The notes under the pieces: generated by a model
What the model saw: only the letters and a program-made list of their open reading frames with translations
Databases searched by the model: none
Told to the model about the DNA's origin: nothing
Part shown: piece after piece, positions 1 to 9,076 of the stretch
Layout of the letters: each line of letters starts with the position of its first letter
How positions within the stretch are numbered: the first letter of the stretch is position 1
Assembly: GCA_012837645.1 (NCBI GenBank)
Contig: DUQU01000019.1
Location: forward strand, 1-64,000
Reading direction: 5' to 3'
Length of the DNA: 64,000 nucleotides
DNA from: Acholeplasmataceae bacterium
GTDB lineage: Bacteria; Bacillota_I; Bacilli_A; Acholeplasmatales; UBA5453
Program-made: the position numbers and the translations under genes

Positions 1-62
1 AAGCGGGTTTTGTTATACAAAACAGCAATTTTAGTGTATAATAATTTTTAGAGGTAAAATAA

Positions 63-1040
63 ATGGAAGAACGTTTATATGCCTTTTTAGGCACCGATCT
101 TTTTTTAATTGAAAACAAAGTTGACGAACTAATTAAAAACTTAAAAGTAGAACCTTTTAATATTTTAACTTATGATTTGAGTGAAACTGATGTCTATGAG
201 TTTATTGAGGAAATAATGACTGTCAGTTTGCTTGCGGATAAAAAGGTAGTTAAGGTGAGAAATCCCTGGTTTTTTTATGAAGAAAGGGCTGATGATTTAT
301 CTGCTTTAAAGCAATATTTTGTTAATCCTAAAAGCGATACGACAGTAATTTTCATGCTTACAAAACCTTTTAATGAAGAGTTAGAACTTTCTCAAGAGGC
401 GAAAAAATATCTTTTTATTGAAACTGTTACTGAAATGAAAAGAGATGATCTGTTGCCGTATTTAAAAACTCATTTTGGTAATAAAGGCTATAAAATTGAA
501 GAGGAAGCTCTTCATGAATTATTGGCGAGAGTTAATTTTGAGTTTCATCTTTTAGCTCGAGAGATTGAGAAACTGGAGTTATATGCCTATAATAATAAAA
601 AAATCACTTTACAAGATGTGAAATTGTTGGTGCCACGTAATTTAGAAGATAACATTTTCGAGTTAACGAACGCCATTATTGCCCATAATAAAAAAAGAAT
701 GTTAGAAGTTTATTATGATTTGTTAGTTAAAAATGTAGATCCTGTTACTATTGTTGGTAGAATTAGCAATCAATTTAAAGAAATGATTACTACTAAAAGC
801 TTGCTTAAAAAAGGTTACCGACAGCATGAAATTAAAAAATATTTTGATGTTTCTGATGGCCGCGCTTATTACTTAGTTTTAAATGCTAATAAGCTAAAAG
901 AGGTCGTTTTGATTAATTATTATCAGTCTTTAGCTAACTTAGATTACCGTATAAAAAGCGGTGAAATTGATAAGAAATTAGCTTTAGAGATTTGGTTATT
1001 GAAAGTGTTAGGAGGAGAATATGACACTAAAAAAGTATGA
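63..1040 (+). CDS. holA: DNA polymerase III subunit delta
   Basis: The clamp-loader delta subunit opens the beta sliding clamp in the DnaX complex. The 325-residue length fits the family. The middle has the conserved element around residues 196-204 (LEDNIFELT) followed by helical repeats, and the C-terminal part has the delta signature of a D-Y-R-I-K-S-G stretch and a final helix. The start has a GAGGT ribosome site at 51-55. A TATAAT lies at 37-42, so a promoter may sit at the window edge. The gene overlaps the exonuclease gene by 20 bases. B. subtilis holA (yqeN) is likewise next to rpsT, which supports the call. Confidence 0.9.
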   Translation: MEERLYAFLGTDLFLIENKVDELIKNLKVEPFNILTYDLSETDVYEFIEEIMTVSLLADKKVVKVRNPWFFYEERADDLSALKQYFVNPKSDTTVIFMLTKPFNEELELSQEAKKYLFIETVTEMKRDDLLPYLKTHFGNKGYKIEEEALHELLARVNFEFHLLAREIEKLELYAYNNKKITLQDVKLLVPRNLEDNIFELTNAIIAHNKKRMLEVYYDLLVKNVDPVTIVGRISNQFKEMITTKSLLKKGYRQHEIKKYFDVSDGRAYYLVLNANKLKEVVLINYYQSLANLDYRIKSGEIDKKLALEIWLLKVLGGEYDTKKV

Positions 1041-1680
1041 TTATTTATTAGTTTTTGATTTCGAGACAACTGGTTTGTCCCCCTACTTGAATCGAATTAT
1101 CGAAGTTGGGGCGCTACTTTTAAAAAATGTTGGTAGTGAGTTTGTTTTAGAAGAACAACTCTCAGTTTTAGTTAGGCAAGACCAACCATTGGATGCTAAA
1201 ATAACTGAGATTACTGGGATTACTGATCAGATGTTAATAAAAGATGGTATTAGTGAATTTGAAGCTTATCAAGCTTTCCGAAATTTAATGAGAGATAGAA
1301 CGCTTTTGATCGCTTATAATATTTCTTTTGATTATGGTTTTTTAACTAATTTAATTAGAAGAATGACTAATAATAATGATTATTTTGTCAAACATGATTT
1401 ATTAGATGTAATGGCCGTTTATAAAGACCGACATCCTTATCCACACCGGCTCGAAAATGCTAGTAAGACTTATGGCGTTTTTAGAGCGGATGCTCACCGT
1501 GCATTAGAAGATGTTAAGATGACTTATGATGTTTTAGCAAAGATGCAAGAGGAACGCGATTGTTTAATTGAGTATGTTAATGTAATTGGCTATAATCCTA
1601 AATATGGCCCCAGTAAGTTTAAAGCACCGCATGTTACTTATAAGCCTCAAGATGGCCGGAGATTAAAGCTGGTAAGCTAA
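1021..1680 (+). CDS. DEDDh 3'-5' exonuclease (DnaQ/PolC-exonuclease-like)
   Basis: A stand-alone 219-residue exonuclease of the DnaQ superfamily. All five DEDDh metal and catalytic residues are visible: D13 and E15 (FDFETTG), D104 (SFDYGF), then H159 and D164 (AHRALED). Such proteins trim DNA 3' ends in proofreading or repair, or act on RNA; the substrate cannot be read from the sequence. No polymerase, helicase or BRCT domain is attached, so it is neither PolC nor a DinG fusion. The start follows a strong GGAGGA site located inside the end of holA and overlaps it by 20 bases, which suggests coupled translation. Confidence 0.88.
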   Translation: MTLKKYDYLLVFDFETTGLSPYLNRIIEVGALLLKNVGSEFVLEEQLSVLVRQDQPLDAKITEITGITDQMLIKDGISEFEAYQAFRNLMRDRTLLIAYNISFDYGFLTNLIRRMTNNNDYFVKHDLLDVMAVYKDRHPYPHRLENASKTYGVFRADAHRALEDVKMTYDVLAKMQEERDCLIEYVNVIGYNPKYGPSKFKAPHVTYKPQDGRRLKLVS

Positions 1681-1706
1681 AAAAAAACACTTCCAAAAGG
1701 GAAATG
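1681..1706 (-). terminator. Rho-independent terminator of rpsT
   Basis: On the minus strand a seven-pair stem (1688-1694 with 1700-1706, including one G-U pair that forms only in minus-strand RNA) is followed by seven U residues (1681-1687). It sits just past the rpsT stop codon. Confidence 0.75.
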
Positions 1707-1709
1707 TAA

Positions 1710-1973
1710 TTAATTTAATGAATTGACTAGTTTAGTTAATTTAGATTTATGGTTACTAACATAGTTTTTATGATAAATACCTTTTGCAAGTCCTTTATCT
1801 AACTTCTTGTTAGCATAGTTTAAGCTAGAAAGCGCCTTATCTTTATCGTTATCTTCAACCGCTTTGAAAACAGCTTTGATGGCAGTTTTAGTGGAAGATT
1901 TAAAACCTTTATTAAGAATCCGTCTTTTTTCATTTGTTTTATTTCTTTTGATTTGTTGTTTAATATTAGCCAT
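1710..1973 (-). CDS. rpsT: 30S ribosomal protein S20
   Basis: The small basic 16S-binding protein of the 30S subunit. It is 87 residues long, the usual size, with the typical start MANIKQQIKRNKTNEKRR and a lysine-rich three-helix bundle pattern. The start has a perfect GGAGGT site (on the minus strand, just past 1973). The gene runs against its neighbours as a single-gene unit with its own promoter (2004-2032) and terminator (1681-1706). Confidence 0.97.
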   Translation of the reverse strand: MANIKQQIKRNKTNEKRRILNKGFKSSTKTAIKAVFKAVEDNDKDKALSSLNYANKKLDKGLAKGIYHKNYVSNHKSKLTKLVNSLN

Positions 1974-2003
1974 TCTTTACCTCCTTCGCTAACGCCACTA
2001 ACG

Positions 2004-2032
2004 ATTATATCATTACAGTAATATTATTGCAA
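2004..2032 (-). promoter_or_regulatory. sigma-A-type promoter of rpsT
   Basis: On the minus strand TTGCAA (2027-2032) and TATAAT (2004-2009) are separated by 17 bases, and a TGA triplet before the -10 makes it an extended -10. TTGCAA is its own reverse complement, so the same hexamer could in principle serve the divergent pgsA side, but no good plus-strand -10 lies at the right distance. Confidence 0.85.
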
Positions 2033-2076
2033 CAAATAACAATAATCTATTTTAGATAAAACGAGGTATAATAAAA

Positions 2077-2670
2077 ATGATAACTTTACCAAATAAAATC
2101 ACAATTACAAGAATTATCTTAGTCCCCATTATGGTGATGGTAGTCTTAATTCCCGGTTTTCAAAAAATCGAGACTATTTTAGCTTTATCATTAGGAGAAT
2201 TAATGTTCGCTTTGCTTTTTCTATTAGGATCATTCAGTGACTTCCTTGATGGCTATTTAGCGCGAAAGAGAAACGAAATAACTACCTTAGGTATTTTTTT
2301 AGATCCAATCGCCGATAAGTTAATTACTATTACAGCGATTCTTTACATTGTCGCGATGAGAACTAATTATAATTGGTGGTGGAGTTTAGTTGTAGTGATT
2401 TTATTTAGAGAGTTCGGTGTTATGGCGTTAAGGACGCTTGCGGCGAAGGATAACAAGGTTATCGCGGCTAATATTTTTGGTAAAATTAAAACCGTTTTAA
2501 CGATGATAAGCATTATTCTATTTTTATTTAATGGGTTTGGACTCTTTTATTTAATGGGCGCTCAAGCTCAATATCTATTGGATAGTGTCTTTTATTTGGC
2601 GGTATTAACGACCTTAATTAGTGGCTTAATTTATTTTTGGCAAAATAAAGAAGTATTGATAAAAGAATAA
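2077..2670 (+). CDS. pgsA: CDP-diacylglycerol-glycerol-3-phosphate 3-phosphatidyltransferase
   Basis: A membrane enzyme of the CDP-alcohol phosphotransferase family that makes phosphatidylglycerol phosphate, the committed step to phosphatidylglycerol and cardiolipin. The full family motif D-x2-D-G-x2-A-R-x8-G-x3-D-x3-D is intact at about residues 64-86. The 197 residues carry several hydrophobic spans. A GAGG site (2063-2066) precedes the start. pgsA next to recA is the order of B. subtilis, although cinA, which lies between them there, is missing. A cardiolipin synthase further along the window (32463-33980) would use its product. Confidence 0.93.
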   Translation: MITLPNKITITRIILVPIMVMVVLIPGFQKIETILALSLGELMFALLFLLGSFSDFLDGYLARKRNEITTLGIFLDPIADKLITITAILYIVAMRTNYNWWWSLVVVILFREFGVMALRTLAAKDNKVIAANIFGKIKTVLTMISIILFLFNGFGLFYLMGAQAQYLLDSVFYLAVLTTLISGLIYFWQNKEVLIKE

Positions 2671-2720
2671 TTAAAGTAAAATTTGAAAATTGAATGTATA
2701 TATAAGTTGGAGGATTAAAA

Positions 2721-3704
2721 ATGGAAAAGAAAAATGAAGCACTAAATAGTGCTATGAAACAAATTGAAAAACAATTTGGTAAAGGTTCAATTATGATGTT
2801 AGGAGAAGAAGCGGATAAAAATATTGAAGCTAGTTCATCTGGCTCTTTAGCTCTTGATATTGCTTTAGGTATTGGCGGTTATCCAAAAGGGAGAATTATT
2901 GAAATTTATGGACCTGAGGCTGGCGGTAAAACCACATTTGCACTTCATGCAATCGCAGAAATGCAAAAATCAGGAAATTACGCCGCTTTTATCGATGCTG
3001 AGCATGCTTTAGACCCTCAATATGCGAAAAGATTAGGCGTGGACATTGAAAACTTAATTTTATCGCAACCAGATACTGGCGAACAAGCATTAGAAATCGC
3101 AGAAGCTTTAATACGTAGTGGTGCAATTGGGATGGTGGTAATCGATTCAGTAGCTGCCTTAGTACCGGAAGCGGAAATAAGTGGCGAGATGGGCGATTCG
3201 CATATTGGTTTACAAGCGCGCCTAATGAGTCAAGCAATGCGTAAATTATCGGGAATAATTAGTAAAACAAAAACGATTTGTGTTTTCATCAATCAAATTA
3301 GAGAAAAAGTAGGTATTTTATTTGGTAACCCTGAAACAACCTCAGGAGGAAGAGCATTAAAGTTTTATTCCTCAGTACGATTAGAAATTAGAAGAGGGGA
3401 ACAATTAAAAATTGGAAGCGAGCTTTTAGGTAATAAAGTTAATGTAAAAGTTGTTAAGAATAAAGTGGCACCGCCATTTAAAACAGCAAGTATTGATTTA
3501 ATTTACGGTCAAGGATTATCTAAGACCGGAGAAATAGTTGATCTCGCAGCTGATTTAGATATTGTTAAAAAAAGTGGTGCTTGGTATTCATATAAAGATG
3601 AAAGGATTGGCCAAGGAAGAGAAAACGCGAAAAAATATTTAGATGAAAATAGTGCATTAAAAGACGAAATAGAAAAACAAGTTAGAGAATATTATCAATT
3701 ATAA
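2721..3704 (+). CDS. recA: Recombinase RecA
   Basis: The strand-exchange ATPase and SOS co-protease. The 327 residues include Walker [10 protein letters not shown] (about 64-72), the catalytic-glutamate region, and the L2 loop GNPETTSGG followed by [10 protein letters not shown]. Walker A reads EAGGKT where most RecA proteins have ESSGKT; the P-loop glycine, lysine and threonine are kept. The protein is somewhat shorter than the E. coli form because of a short C-terminal tail. The start has a GGAGG site. I see no B. subtilis-type LexA box (GAAC-N4-GTTC) in the 50 bases before it. A strong terminator follows. Confidence 0.97.
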   Translation: MEKKNEALNSAMKQIEKQFGKGSIMMLGEEADKNIEASSSGSLALDIALGIGGYPKGRIIEIYGPEAGGKTTFALHAIAEMQKSGNYAAFIDAEHALDPQYAKRLGVDIENLILSQPDTGEQALEIAEALIRSGAIGMVVIDSVAALVPEAEISGEMGDSHIGLQARLMSQAMRKLSGIISKTKTICVFINQIREKVGILFGNPETTSGGRALKFYSSVRLEIRRGEQLKIGSELLGNKVNVKVVKNKVAPPFKTASIDLIYGQGLSKTGEIVDLAADLDIVKKSGAWYSYKDERIGQGRENAKKYLDENSALKDEIEKQVREYYQL

Positions 3705-3713
3705 TAAAAAAAA

Positions 3714-3743
3714 CTTCTTCACAAAGGTGGAGAAGATTTTTTT
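3714..3743. terminator. Bidirectional terminator between recA and the convergent gene
   Basis: A nine-pair stem (3714-3722 with 3727-3735, one G-U) with an AAAG loop, followed by a T-run on the plus strand (3737-3743) and preceded by an A-run that gives a U-tract on the minus strand. It can serve both recA and the gene at 3755-4324. Confidence 0.85.
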
Positions 3744-3754
3744 AATAGAGTGAA

Positions 3755-4324
3755 TTAATTATATTGTTTTGGAGTTATTTTAATAATGATGGGCTCAGGT
3801 TTTAAAAGACTACTATCCTCAAATTCAAAAGTTATCTTTAAATAGAGAGTGGGTTCTTTTACCCTCACTAGAGGCAAAATCTTTTTCTTAGGATTGTAGG
3901 CAAAAGGGATTTCAAATTTATTTTTTTCGCTCTCATTTTTGATTGATTTAGAGATTGATTCACTGTCATATTTGTCATTTTTAGCCGATAACTGAACTTC
4001 AATATTAATGTCTTTTATTTTGGAAGTATATAAACTTTTAAAATCAAGGTAAAAAATGTAATTGGTTGCTTTAAAATTATCGTCATTATCTAATACTTCT
4101 TTACGTTCATCTAAATAGACATCGATTTCAAATTTATCTTGTTTATTTAAAGGGACGGCCTTTAATGACTTGTCTGAAAATAAAATGTCTTTACTATTAG
4201 CAAAGTGAGCTACATAAATAGTAGGAATGACTATTAGTGGTAAAACAATTAAAAACATCACTAACGTAATTGTTAAAATTCGATATTTTTTATAAAAGGG
4301 TATTTTAGTTTTTTGCTTTTTCAT
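3755..4324 (-). CDS. Membrane-anchored protein of unknown function
   Basis: I do not recognise this protein. It has a basic N-terminus, one long hydrophobic span (about residues 12-36), then an extracytoplasmic part of about 150 residues rich in beta-type alternation, with no cysteines or known motif. It could be a small cell-surface protein. I start it at 4324 (MKKQKTK) because an AGGTG site lies six bases before this ATG. An in-frame ATG at 4342 overlaps a TATAAT box on the same strand, so it is more likely part of the promoter than a start. The gene stands alone between recA and rny on the opposite strand. Confidence 0.65.
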   Translation of the reverse strand: MKKQKTKIPFYKKYRILTITLVMFLIVLPLIVIPTIYVAHFANSKDILFSDKSLKAVPLNKQDKFEIDVYLDERKEVLDNDDNFKATNYIFYLDFKSLYTSKIKDINIEVQLSAKNDKYDSESISKSIKNESEKNKFEIPFAYNPKKKILPLVRVKEPTLYLKITFEFEDSSLLKPEPIIIKITPKQYN

Positions 4325-4677
4325 TATATCACCTTTAATCATTATACAATATCTAAAATGGAAATAAAAGCGCCATTATTTTGTTTTGGTTGCTGTTGCG
4401 ATAATAGTTGCTTGAAATAGTCATCAAAGATCGCATTAATGGTGATTAAAGTAATTAAGATATTATTTGATAAGGCTTTAAAAAGGATTTTAATTTTAAA
4501 CACTTTAATAATTAAAATTTTTATTAAGCGGGTTAAACTAAATTGTAGTTATTATAAAGGGTCTTGTAGTAAAGCTTTTATAATAGTAAGATAAAAATTG
4601 TTGTTAGCTAATAATAAAACTAATAAATACTATTTGTTAATAGCAAAAACTTAAAGCGAAAAAAGTAGTGATAAAAA
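4325..4677. other. Intergenic region upstream of rny; no gene seen
   Basis: About 350 very AT-rich bases between the divergent gene at 3755-4324 and the rny promoter. Apart from the divergent -10 box near 4341-4347 I see no reading frame with a ribosome site, no RNA fold I can name and no repeat. Several short AT-rich half-palindromes occur but nothing above what the base composition would give. Confidence 0.5.
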
Positions 4678-4706
4678 TTGACTAAAAACAATAAAATGGT
4701 TATAAT
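4678..4706 (+). promoter_or_regulatory. sigma-A-type promoter of rny
   Basis: TTGACT (4678-4683), 17 bases, TATAAT (4701-4706): an almost consensus promoter. Transcription should begin near 4712-4714, giving a leader of about 80 bases before rny. Confidence 0.85.
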
Positions 4707-4711
4707 AACAA

Positions 4712-4735
4712 TAGTTTAAAGTTTTTTTTAAACTA
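4712..4735 (+). other. Perfect 9-bp hairpin at the predicted 5' end of the rny mRNA
   Basis: TAGTTTAAA (4712-4720) and its exact reverse complement (4727-4735) flank a six-base GTTTTT loop. The stem begins about six bases after the -10 box, so it would form the 5' end of the transcript. It lacks a following U-tract, so it is not a terminator. A 5'-terminal hairpin often stabilises an mRNA; this is inference here. Confidence 0.6.
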
Positions 4736-4792
4736 AGAAGATAAATATATTTTGTAGTTCAAATATAAAAATAAATATGTGGAGGAATAAAT

Positions 4793-6361
4793 ATGAGTAA
4801 TTTAGAGATTATTTTACTTATCTCCACTTTGTTGTTGCTAGTTGTTGGACCAATTGGCGGATATTTTTTACGTGTTATTCATCATGAAAAATCGATAAGA
4901 TTATCCAAAGAAGAAGCAGAAAAGATTGTTGAAGAAGGCAAAAAAGAAGCAGATACTTATAAAAAAGAATCGCTTTTAGAAGCTAGACAAGAAATTTTTA
5001 ATCTAAAAAAAGAGTTTGACAAAGATGTTAAAGAACGCAAGCAAATGGTTGTTGATTTGGAAAACAAACTTTCTCGTCGTGAGGAAATGTTGAATAATCG
5101 TTCTGCAAATTTAGACAAAAGAGAAGAACATCTTGCCTCTAAAGAAATTAGAATAGATGAAAAAAGAATTGAAGTCGATGAACTAAAAAACAAAGTGGAT
5201 GATTTACTAAAAGAACAAGAAGAAAAGTTAATTCAAATTTCAGGAATTACGGTTGATGAAGCCAAAGGGACGATTATGACCCGAGTTGAAAATGAAATGG
5301 CTAATGAAATCAACTTGTATATTAAAGAACAAGAAGAATTGGCGAAAATTGAAGCTGATCATAAAGCGAAACAATTGTTGTCGTTGGCGATAAATAAATA
5401 TGCTAGTGAAACAACAACTGAAAGAACAGTCAGCGTGGTTGATTTACCAACTGAGGAGATGAAAGGCCGAGTAATCGGAAGAGAAGGAAGAAACATTCGA
5501 GCTTTTGAGGCCTTAACAGGTGTCGATTTGATTATCGATGATACTCCAGAAGCGGTCGTTTTATCAGGTTTTGATCCTATTAGAAGAGAAATTGCTAAAA
5601 GAACCTTATCTTTATTAGTTGAAGATGGCCGTATTCATCCGGGTAGAATTGAAGAAGTAGTTGCTAGAGTCCAAGCTGAGGTGGAAACCTTTATTAGAGA
5701 AACTGGCGAAAATGCTGTTTTCGAAACTGGCGTTGGAAAAATGCATCCTGATTTAATTAAATTATTAGGTAAATTGCAATTTCGCACTAGTTACGGACAA
5801 AATGTTTTAAAGCATAGTATTGAAGTTGCCTTTTTCGCAGGAAAGCTAGCAGCGGAGATTGGTGAAAACGAAGTAATCGCTAAAAGAGCAGGGTTGCTAC
5901 ATGATATCGGTAAAGCTGTTGATCATGAGATTGAAGGATCTCATGTTGAGATTGGAGTTGACTTAGTCTCCCGTTATAAAGAACCGAAAGAAGTTGTTGA
6001 TGCAATAGCTTCCCATCATGGTGATAAGGAGCCGGAAACGATTATTGCAGTTTTAGTAGCTGCGGCTGATGCTTTATCAGCAGCACGGCCAGGTGCACGA
6101 AGCGAATCGATTGAAAATTATTTAAAACGATTAGCTGAGTTGGAAAATATTTCAAACAAAATTGAAGGTGTAGAGCGTTCCTATGCTATTCAAGCTGGAA
6201 GAGAAATAAGGGTAATAGTTGAGCCTACTAAAATAGATGACGCGCAAACATTTAAGATTGCCCGTAAAATTAAAGAAGATATTGAAGCGAATTTACAATA
6301 TCCAGGGACGATTAAAGTCACAGTTGTAAGAGAAACAAGAGCGACTGATATCGCGAAATAA
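4793..6361 (+). CDS. rny: Ribonuclease Y
   Basis: The membrane-anchored endoribonuclease that starts mRNA decay in Bacillota. The 522 residues show the family order: an N-terminal membrane span (about 5-25), a long charged coiled coil (about 30-190), a KH domain with GREG (about 225-228), and an HD domain with the [10 protein letters not shown] motif near residue 367 and a later HHGDKEPE. The start has a perfect GGAGG site. B. subtilis has rny-ymdB in the same order. RicA, a partner of RNase Y in B. subtilis, is encoded 2.3 kb downstream. Confidence 0.97.
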   Translation: MSNLEIILLISTLLLLVVGPIGGYFLRVIHHEKSIRLSKEEAEKIVEEGKKEADTYKKESLLEARQEIFNLKKEFDKDVKERKQMVVDLENKLSRREEMLNNRSANLDKREEHLASKEIRIDEKRIEVDELKNKVDDLLKEQEEKLIQISGITVDEAKGTIMTRVENEMANEINLYIKEQEELAKIEADHKAKQLLSLAINKYASETTTERTVSVVDLPTEEMKGRVIGREGRNIRAFEALTGVDLIIDDTPEAVVLSGFDPIRREIAKRTLSLLVEDGRIHPGRIEEVVARVQAEVETFIRETGENAVFETGVGKMHPDLIKLLGKLQFRTSYGQNVLKHSIEVAFFAGKLAAEIGENEVIAKRAGLLHDIGKAVDHEIEGSHVEIGVDLVSRYKEPKEVVDAIASHHGDKEPETIIAVLVAAADALSAARPGARSESIENYLKRLAELENISNKIEGVERSYAIQAGREIRVIVEPTKIDDAQTFKIARKIKEDIEANLQYPGTIKVTVVRETRATDIAK

Positions 6362-6382
6362 AGGGGAGTTTTCTCCCTTTTT
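6361..6382 (+). terminator. Intercistronic hairpin between rny and ymdB
   Basis: GGGAG (6364-6368) pairs with CTCCC (6373-6377) around a TTTT loop, with extra A-U and G-U pairs and a U-run to 6382. It looks like a weak terminator or processing site, since ymdB starts only 18 bases on with no other promoter visible. Confidence 0.55.
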
Positions 6383-6400
6383 GTTAAGGAAGGTAATAAA

Positions 6401-7159
6401 ATGAAAGTATTGTTTATTGGTGATATTTATGGTAAAGCAGGAAGAGAGACCTTAAGTAAATATTTGCCGTATCTAAAACAAACTTATGGACCAAATATCG
6501 TTATTGTTAATGGTGAAAATAGTGCAAATAACGGAAGAGGAATTAAAGAAGATTATTATAAAGAGTTAATGAAACTTGGCGTTAGTGCTATTACCATGGG
6601 AAATCATGTTTGGGGTCAAAGAACGTTAGCTAATTTTATTGATGAAGCAAATATTGCAAGACCTGCGAACTATTTAAAGGCGCCAGGAAAAAGATTTTTA
6701 ACGATTAATTATAATGAGAAAAAGTTGTTAGTAATAAATTTATTAGGCAGAACATTTATGGACGCCAATTTAGAAAACCCTTTTGTAGTGGCTAAAAATA
6801 TTTTAACGACGGAAAAATATGATTATGCTTTTATCGATTTTCATGCTGAGGCGACTAGTGAAAAAATTGCTTTGGGACATTATTTAGATGGTTTAGCAAC
6901 TGCGATTGTGGGCACTCATACTCATGTCCAAACCGCTGATGAAAGAGTGTTACCAAAAGGTACTCTTTATATTACTGATGTCGGAATGACTGGGCCTTTA
7001 AATGGCATTATCGGTGTTGATAAGGAAATTGTTATTAATCGTTTTTTAAATGGTTTTACTAAACCTAATAAAGTAGAAGATGGGGATAAGCAACTCAATG
7101 CTGTTTTAATGGATTTTGATTTAAAGAAAATTACAAGGATTCATTTAGAATGTCAATAA
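6401..7159 (+). CDS. ymdB: YmdB-family metallophosphoesterase
   Basis: A dinuclear-metal phosphodiesterase; the B. subtilis homologue hydrolyses 2',3'-cyclic nucleotides and influences biofilm choices. The 252 residues show the metal ligands of the family: D8 (GDIYGKAGRE), E39 and N40 (NGENSANNGRG), N68 and H69 (MGNHVWG), and later HAE and GTHTHVQTAD. A GGAAGG site precedes the start. It sits in the conserved rny-ymdB pair, separated only by a weak hairpin. Confidence 0.93.
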   Translation: MKVLFIGDIYGKAGRETLSKYLPYLKQTYGPNIVIVNGENSANNGRGIKEDYYKELMKLGVSAITMGNHVWGQRTLANFIDEANIARPANYLKAPGKRFLTINYNEKKLLVINLLGRTFMDANLENPFVVAKNILTTEKYDYAFIDFHAEATSEKIALGHYLDGLATAIVGTHTHVQTADERVLPKGTLYITDVGMTGPLNGIIGVDKEIVINRFLNGFTKPNKVEDGDKQLNAVLMDFDLKKITRIHLECQ

Positions 7160-7227
7160 TAATTAAGTTATCATATGTTTTGCCTTGGCCCTTAAAATAT
7201 TTTATAATGTTTGCGGTGGTGCAATAA

Positions 7228-8661
7228 ATGAAAGTTGATATTAGTAAATATTTTAAACCTAGTTATAAAAAAGCAAGAAAGCGAATTGCTGAAATTGATT
7301 ATTTAGATTTTTCTTTTGACAAGTCTTATCAAAATCTTGGTGTTGGTCTTAATTATAGAATTCAAACATATGGTTGTCAGGCTAATGAAGCTGATAGCGA
7401 GATTATTGCTGGTTTGTTTGAAAAGATGGGCTACCAAAAAGCAAAAGATGAAAAAGATGCCGATATTATTATCTTAAATACTTGTGCGGTACGAGAAAAC
7501 GCTGAAAATAGAATTTGGGGAGAATTGGGGAGACTGAAAAGTCTTAAAAAAACTAACCCTAACTTACTTTTAGGAATTGCTGGTTGTATGCCTCAAGAAG
7601 AGAAAGTTGTTAGTAGGCTTTTAAATAAATATCCTTATGTGGATCTTGTTTTTGGGACTCATAATCTTCATAAATTGCCAGAATATATTAAGCAAGCTAT
7701 TTTTACTAAAGAACGCGTTATTGAAGTTTATTCATATGAAGGGGATGTGATTGAAAATCTTCCTAAAGTGAGAGATCATCAATACAAAGCTTGGGTAACG
7801 ATTATGTATGGTTGCGATGAGTTTTGTACTTATTGTATTGTTCCTTATACAAGGGGGAAAGAACGTTCTAGGGCGAAAAAAGAGATTATTGAAGAAGTTG
7901 AAGAACTAGCACGAGCGGGTTATCAAGAAGTAACACTATTAGGCCAAAACGTAAATGCCTATGGAAAAGATTTCGAAAGTGGAGATTATACTTTTGGCGA
8001 TTTATTAAAAGATCTTAATGATACTGCTATTAAGAGAATCCGCTTTACGACTTCTCATCCCCGCGACATTGATGATAAAACTATTAACGCTTTTAAGTTG
8101 GAAAAAGTGATGCCACATCTCCATTTACCAGTTCAAAGTGGTTCCAATAAAGTTTTAAAGAAAATGAACCGCGGTTATACTAAAGAACGCTATTTAGAAG
8201 TGGTCAAAAAACTAAGAAAAGTAAGACCTGATATTTCCCTTACAACAGATATTATTGTTGGTTTTCCTTATGAAACTGAAGAGGATTTTAAGGCGACAAT
8301 TGAACTAGTTGAAACCGTCAACTTTGAAGGTGCATATACTTTTATATTTTCTAAAAAGGAAGGAACACCTGCATATAATTATCCTGATAATGTTACCGAA
8401 AACGAACAAAAAGATCGCTTAAAACGACTTAATACAGTAGTTAACAAAGGTTATTTGCGCGGTTCTAAAAAGTTTTTGAACAAAGAAATCAAAGTCCTGG
8501 TAGATGGTTTTTCTAAAAAGCACGATAACATATTGGCCGGTTATAGCGAACACAACAAATTAGTTAATTTCAAAGGTGAAGCATCTTTAATAGGCAAAAT
8601 AGTAAAGGTAAAAATAACAGAAGCTAAAACATGGTTTTTAATAGGTGAACTTTGTGAGTAA
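7228..8661 (+). CDS. miaB: tRNA-2-methylthio-N6-dimethylallyladenosine synthase
   Basis: A radical-SAM methylthiotransferase that modifies A37 of tRNAs already carrying the dimethylallyl group made by MiaA, which is encoded in this window. In the 477 residues the auxiliary Fe-S cysteines are C50, C86 and C120, the radical-SAM CxxxCxxC is C196, C200 and C203, and a TRAM domain ends the protein. The N-terminal extension of about 40 residues matches Bacillota MiaB. It is followed immediately by ricA, as in B. subtilis. Confidence 0.95.
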   Translation: MKVDISKYFKPSYKKARKRIAEIDYLDFSFDKSYQNLGVGLNYRIQTYGCQANEADSEIIAGLFEKMGYQKAKDEKDADIIILNTCAVRENAENRIWGELGRLKSLKKTNPNLLLGIAGCMPQEEKVVSRLLNKYPYVDLVFGTHNLHKLPEYIKQAIFTKERVIEVYSYEGDVIENLPKVRDHQYKAWVTIMYGCDEFCTYCIVPYTRGKERSRAKKEIIEEVEELARAGYQEVTLLGQNVNAYGKDFESGDYTFGDLLKDLNDTAIKRIRFTTSHPRDIDDKTINAFKLEKVMPHLHLPVQSGSNKVLKKMNRGYTKERYLEVVKKLRKVRPDISLTTDIIVGFPYETEEDFKATIELVETVNFEGAYTFIFSKKEGTPAYNYPDNVTENEQKDRLKRLNTVVNKGYLRGSKKFLNKEIKVLVDGFSKKHDNILAGYSEHNKLVNFKGEASLIGKIVKVKITEAKTWFLIGELCE

Positions 8662-8989
8662 AAAAGCATTAATTGAATTGATTAAAAAGGATAAGACAAT
8701 TCTTGAATATCAACGATTAGAAAAAATTATTCATAAAGATGAATACCTTTTAAAAGAAATTTTAGAATTGAAAGAGTTGCAACAAGAACTTGTTAACTTG
8801 CAATACTTAGATAAAGTTAAAATGCTATCGCAAGTTAAAAAAAAGTATCAAGAAAAATTAAATCTTTTAAACAAGAATCCTCTTTTACACAACTATTTAA
8901 CTCTTCAAAACGAATTAAATCAATTGCTAATTGAGATAAAAAGGATTATTGAAAGCGGACTGAAATTGCCTATATTAGAGCAGGAATAA
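8654..8989 (+). CDS. ricA: RicA/YmcA-family protein (YlbF/YmcA fold)
   Basis: A small all-helical protein related to B. subtilis RicA (YmcA), which with RicF and RicT forms the Ric complex that steers RNase Y. The call rests on position (directly after miaB, as in B. subtilis) and on the 111-residue helical charged pattern. I start it at GTG 8654, six bases after an AGGTG site; it overlaps miaB by eight bases. A GTG at 8645 lies inside that site and is less likely. The protein contains no cysteine at all, whereas B. subtilis RicA has C-terminal cysteines reported to bind an Fe-S cluster. Confidence 0.75.
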   Translation: MSKKALIELIKKDKTILEYQRLEKIIHKDEYLLKEILELKELQQELVNLQYLDKVKMLSQVKKKYQEKLNLLNKNPLLHNYLTLQNELNQLLIEIKRIIESGLKLPILEQE

Positions 8990-9019
8990 TGTTTAATTAG
9001 GCTTTTTTCTTAAAATAGA

Positions 9020-9048
9020 TTGAATTATCGAAAAAAATATAGTAAAAT
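9020..9048 (+). promoter_or_regulatory. Promoter upstream of the 9077 gene
   Basis: TTGAAT (9020-9025), 17 bases, TAAAAT (9043-9048). It would start an mRNA near 9055, which also argues against an ATG at 9059 as the start of the next gene. Confidence 0.65.
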
Positions 9049-9076
9049 TGAACTATAAATGACAGGGAGGGGTATA

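Noticed and set aside
1-62. GTTTTGT-TAT-ACAAAAC at 7-23 as a terminator for the previous operon.
   Set aside because: No U-tract follows, and the sequence to the left is not in the window.
2989-3237. A minus-strand open frame inside recA (82 residues).
   Set aside because: It is the shadow of a well-supported gene, with no ribosome site and low-quality composition.
4343-4677. Intergenic region before rny as a riboswitch or small RNA gene.
   Set aside because: No conserved fold, terminator or promoter pair that would define an RNA was visible.
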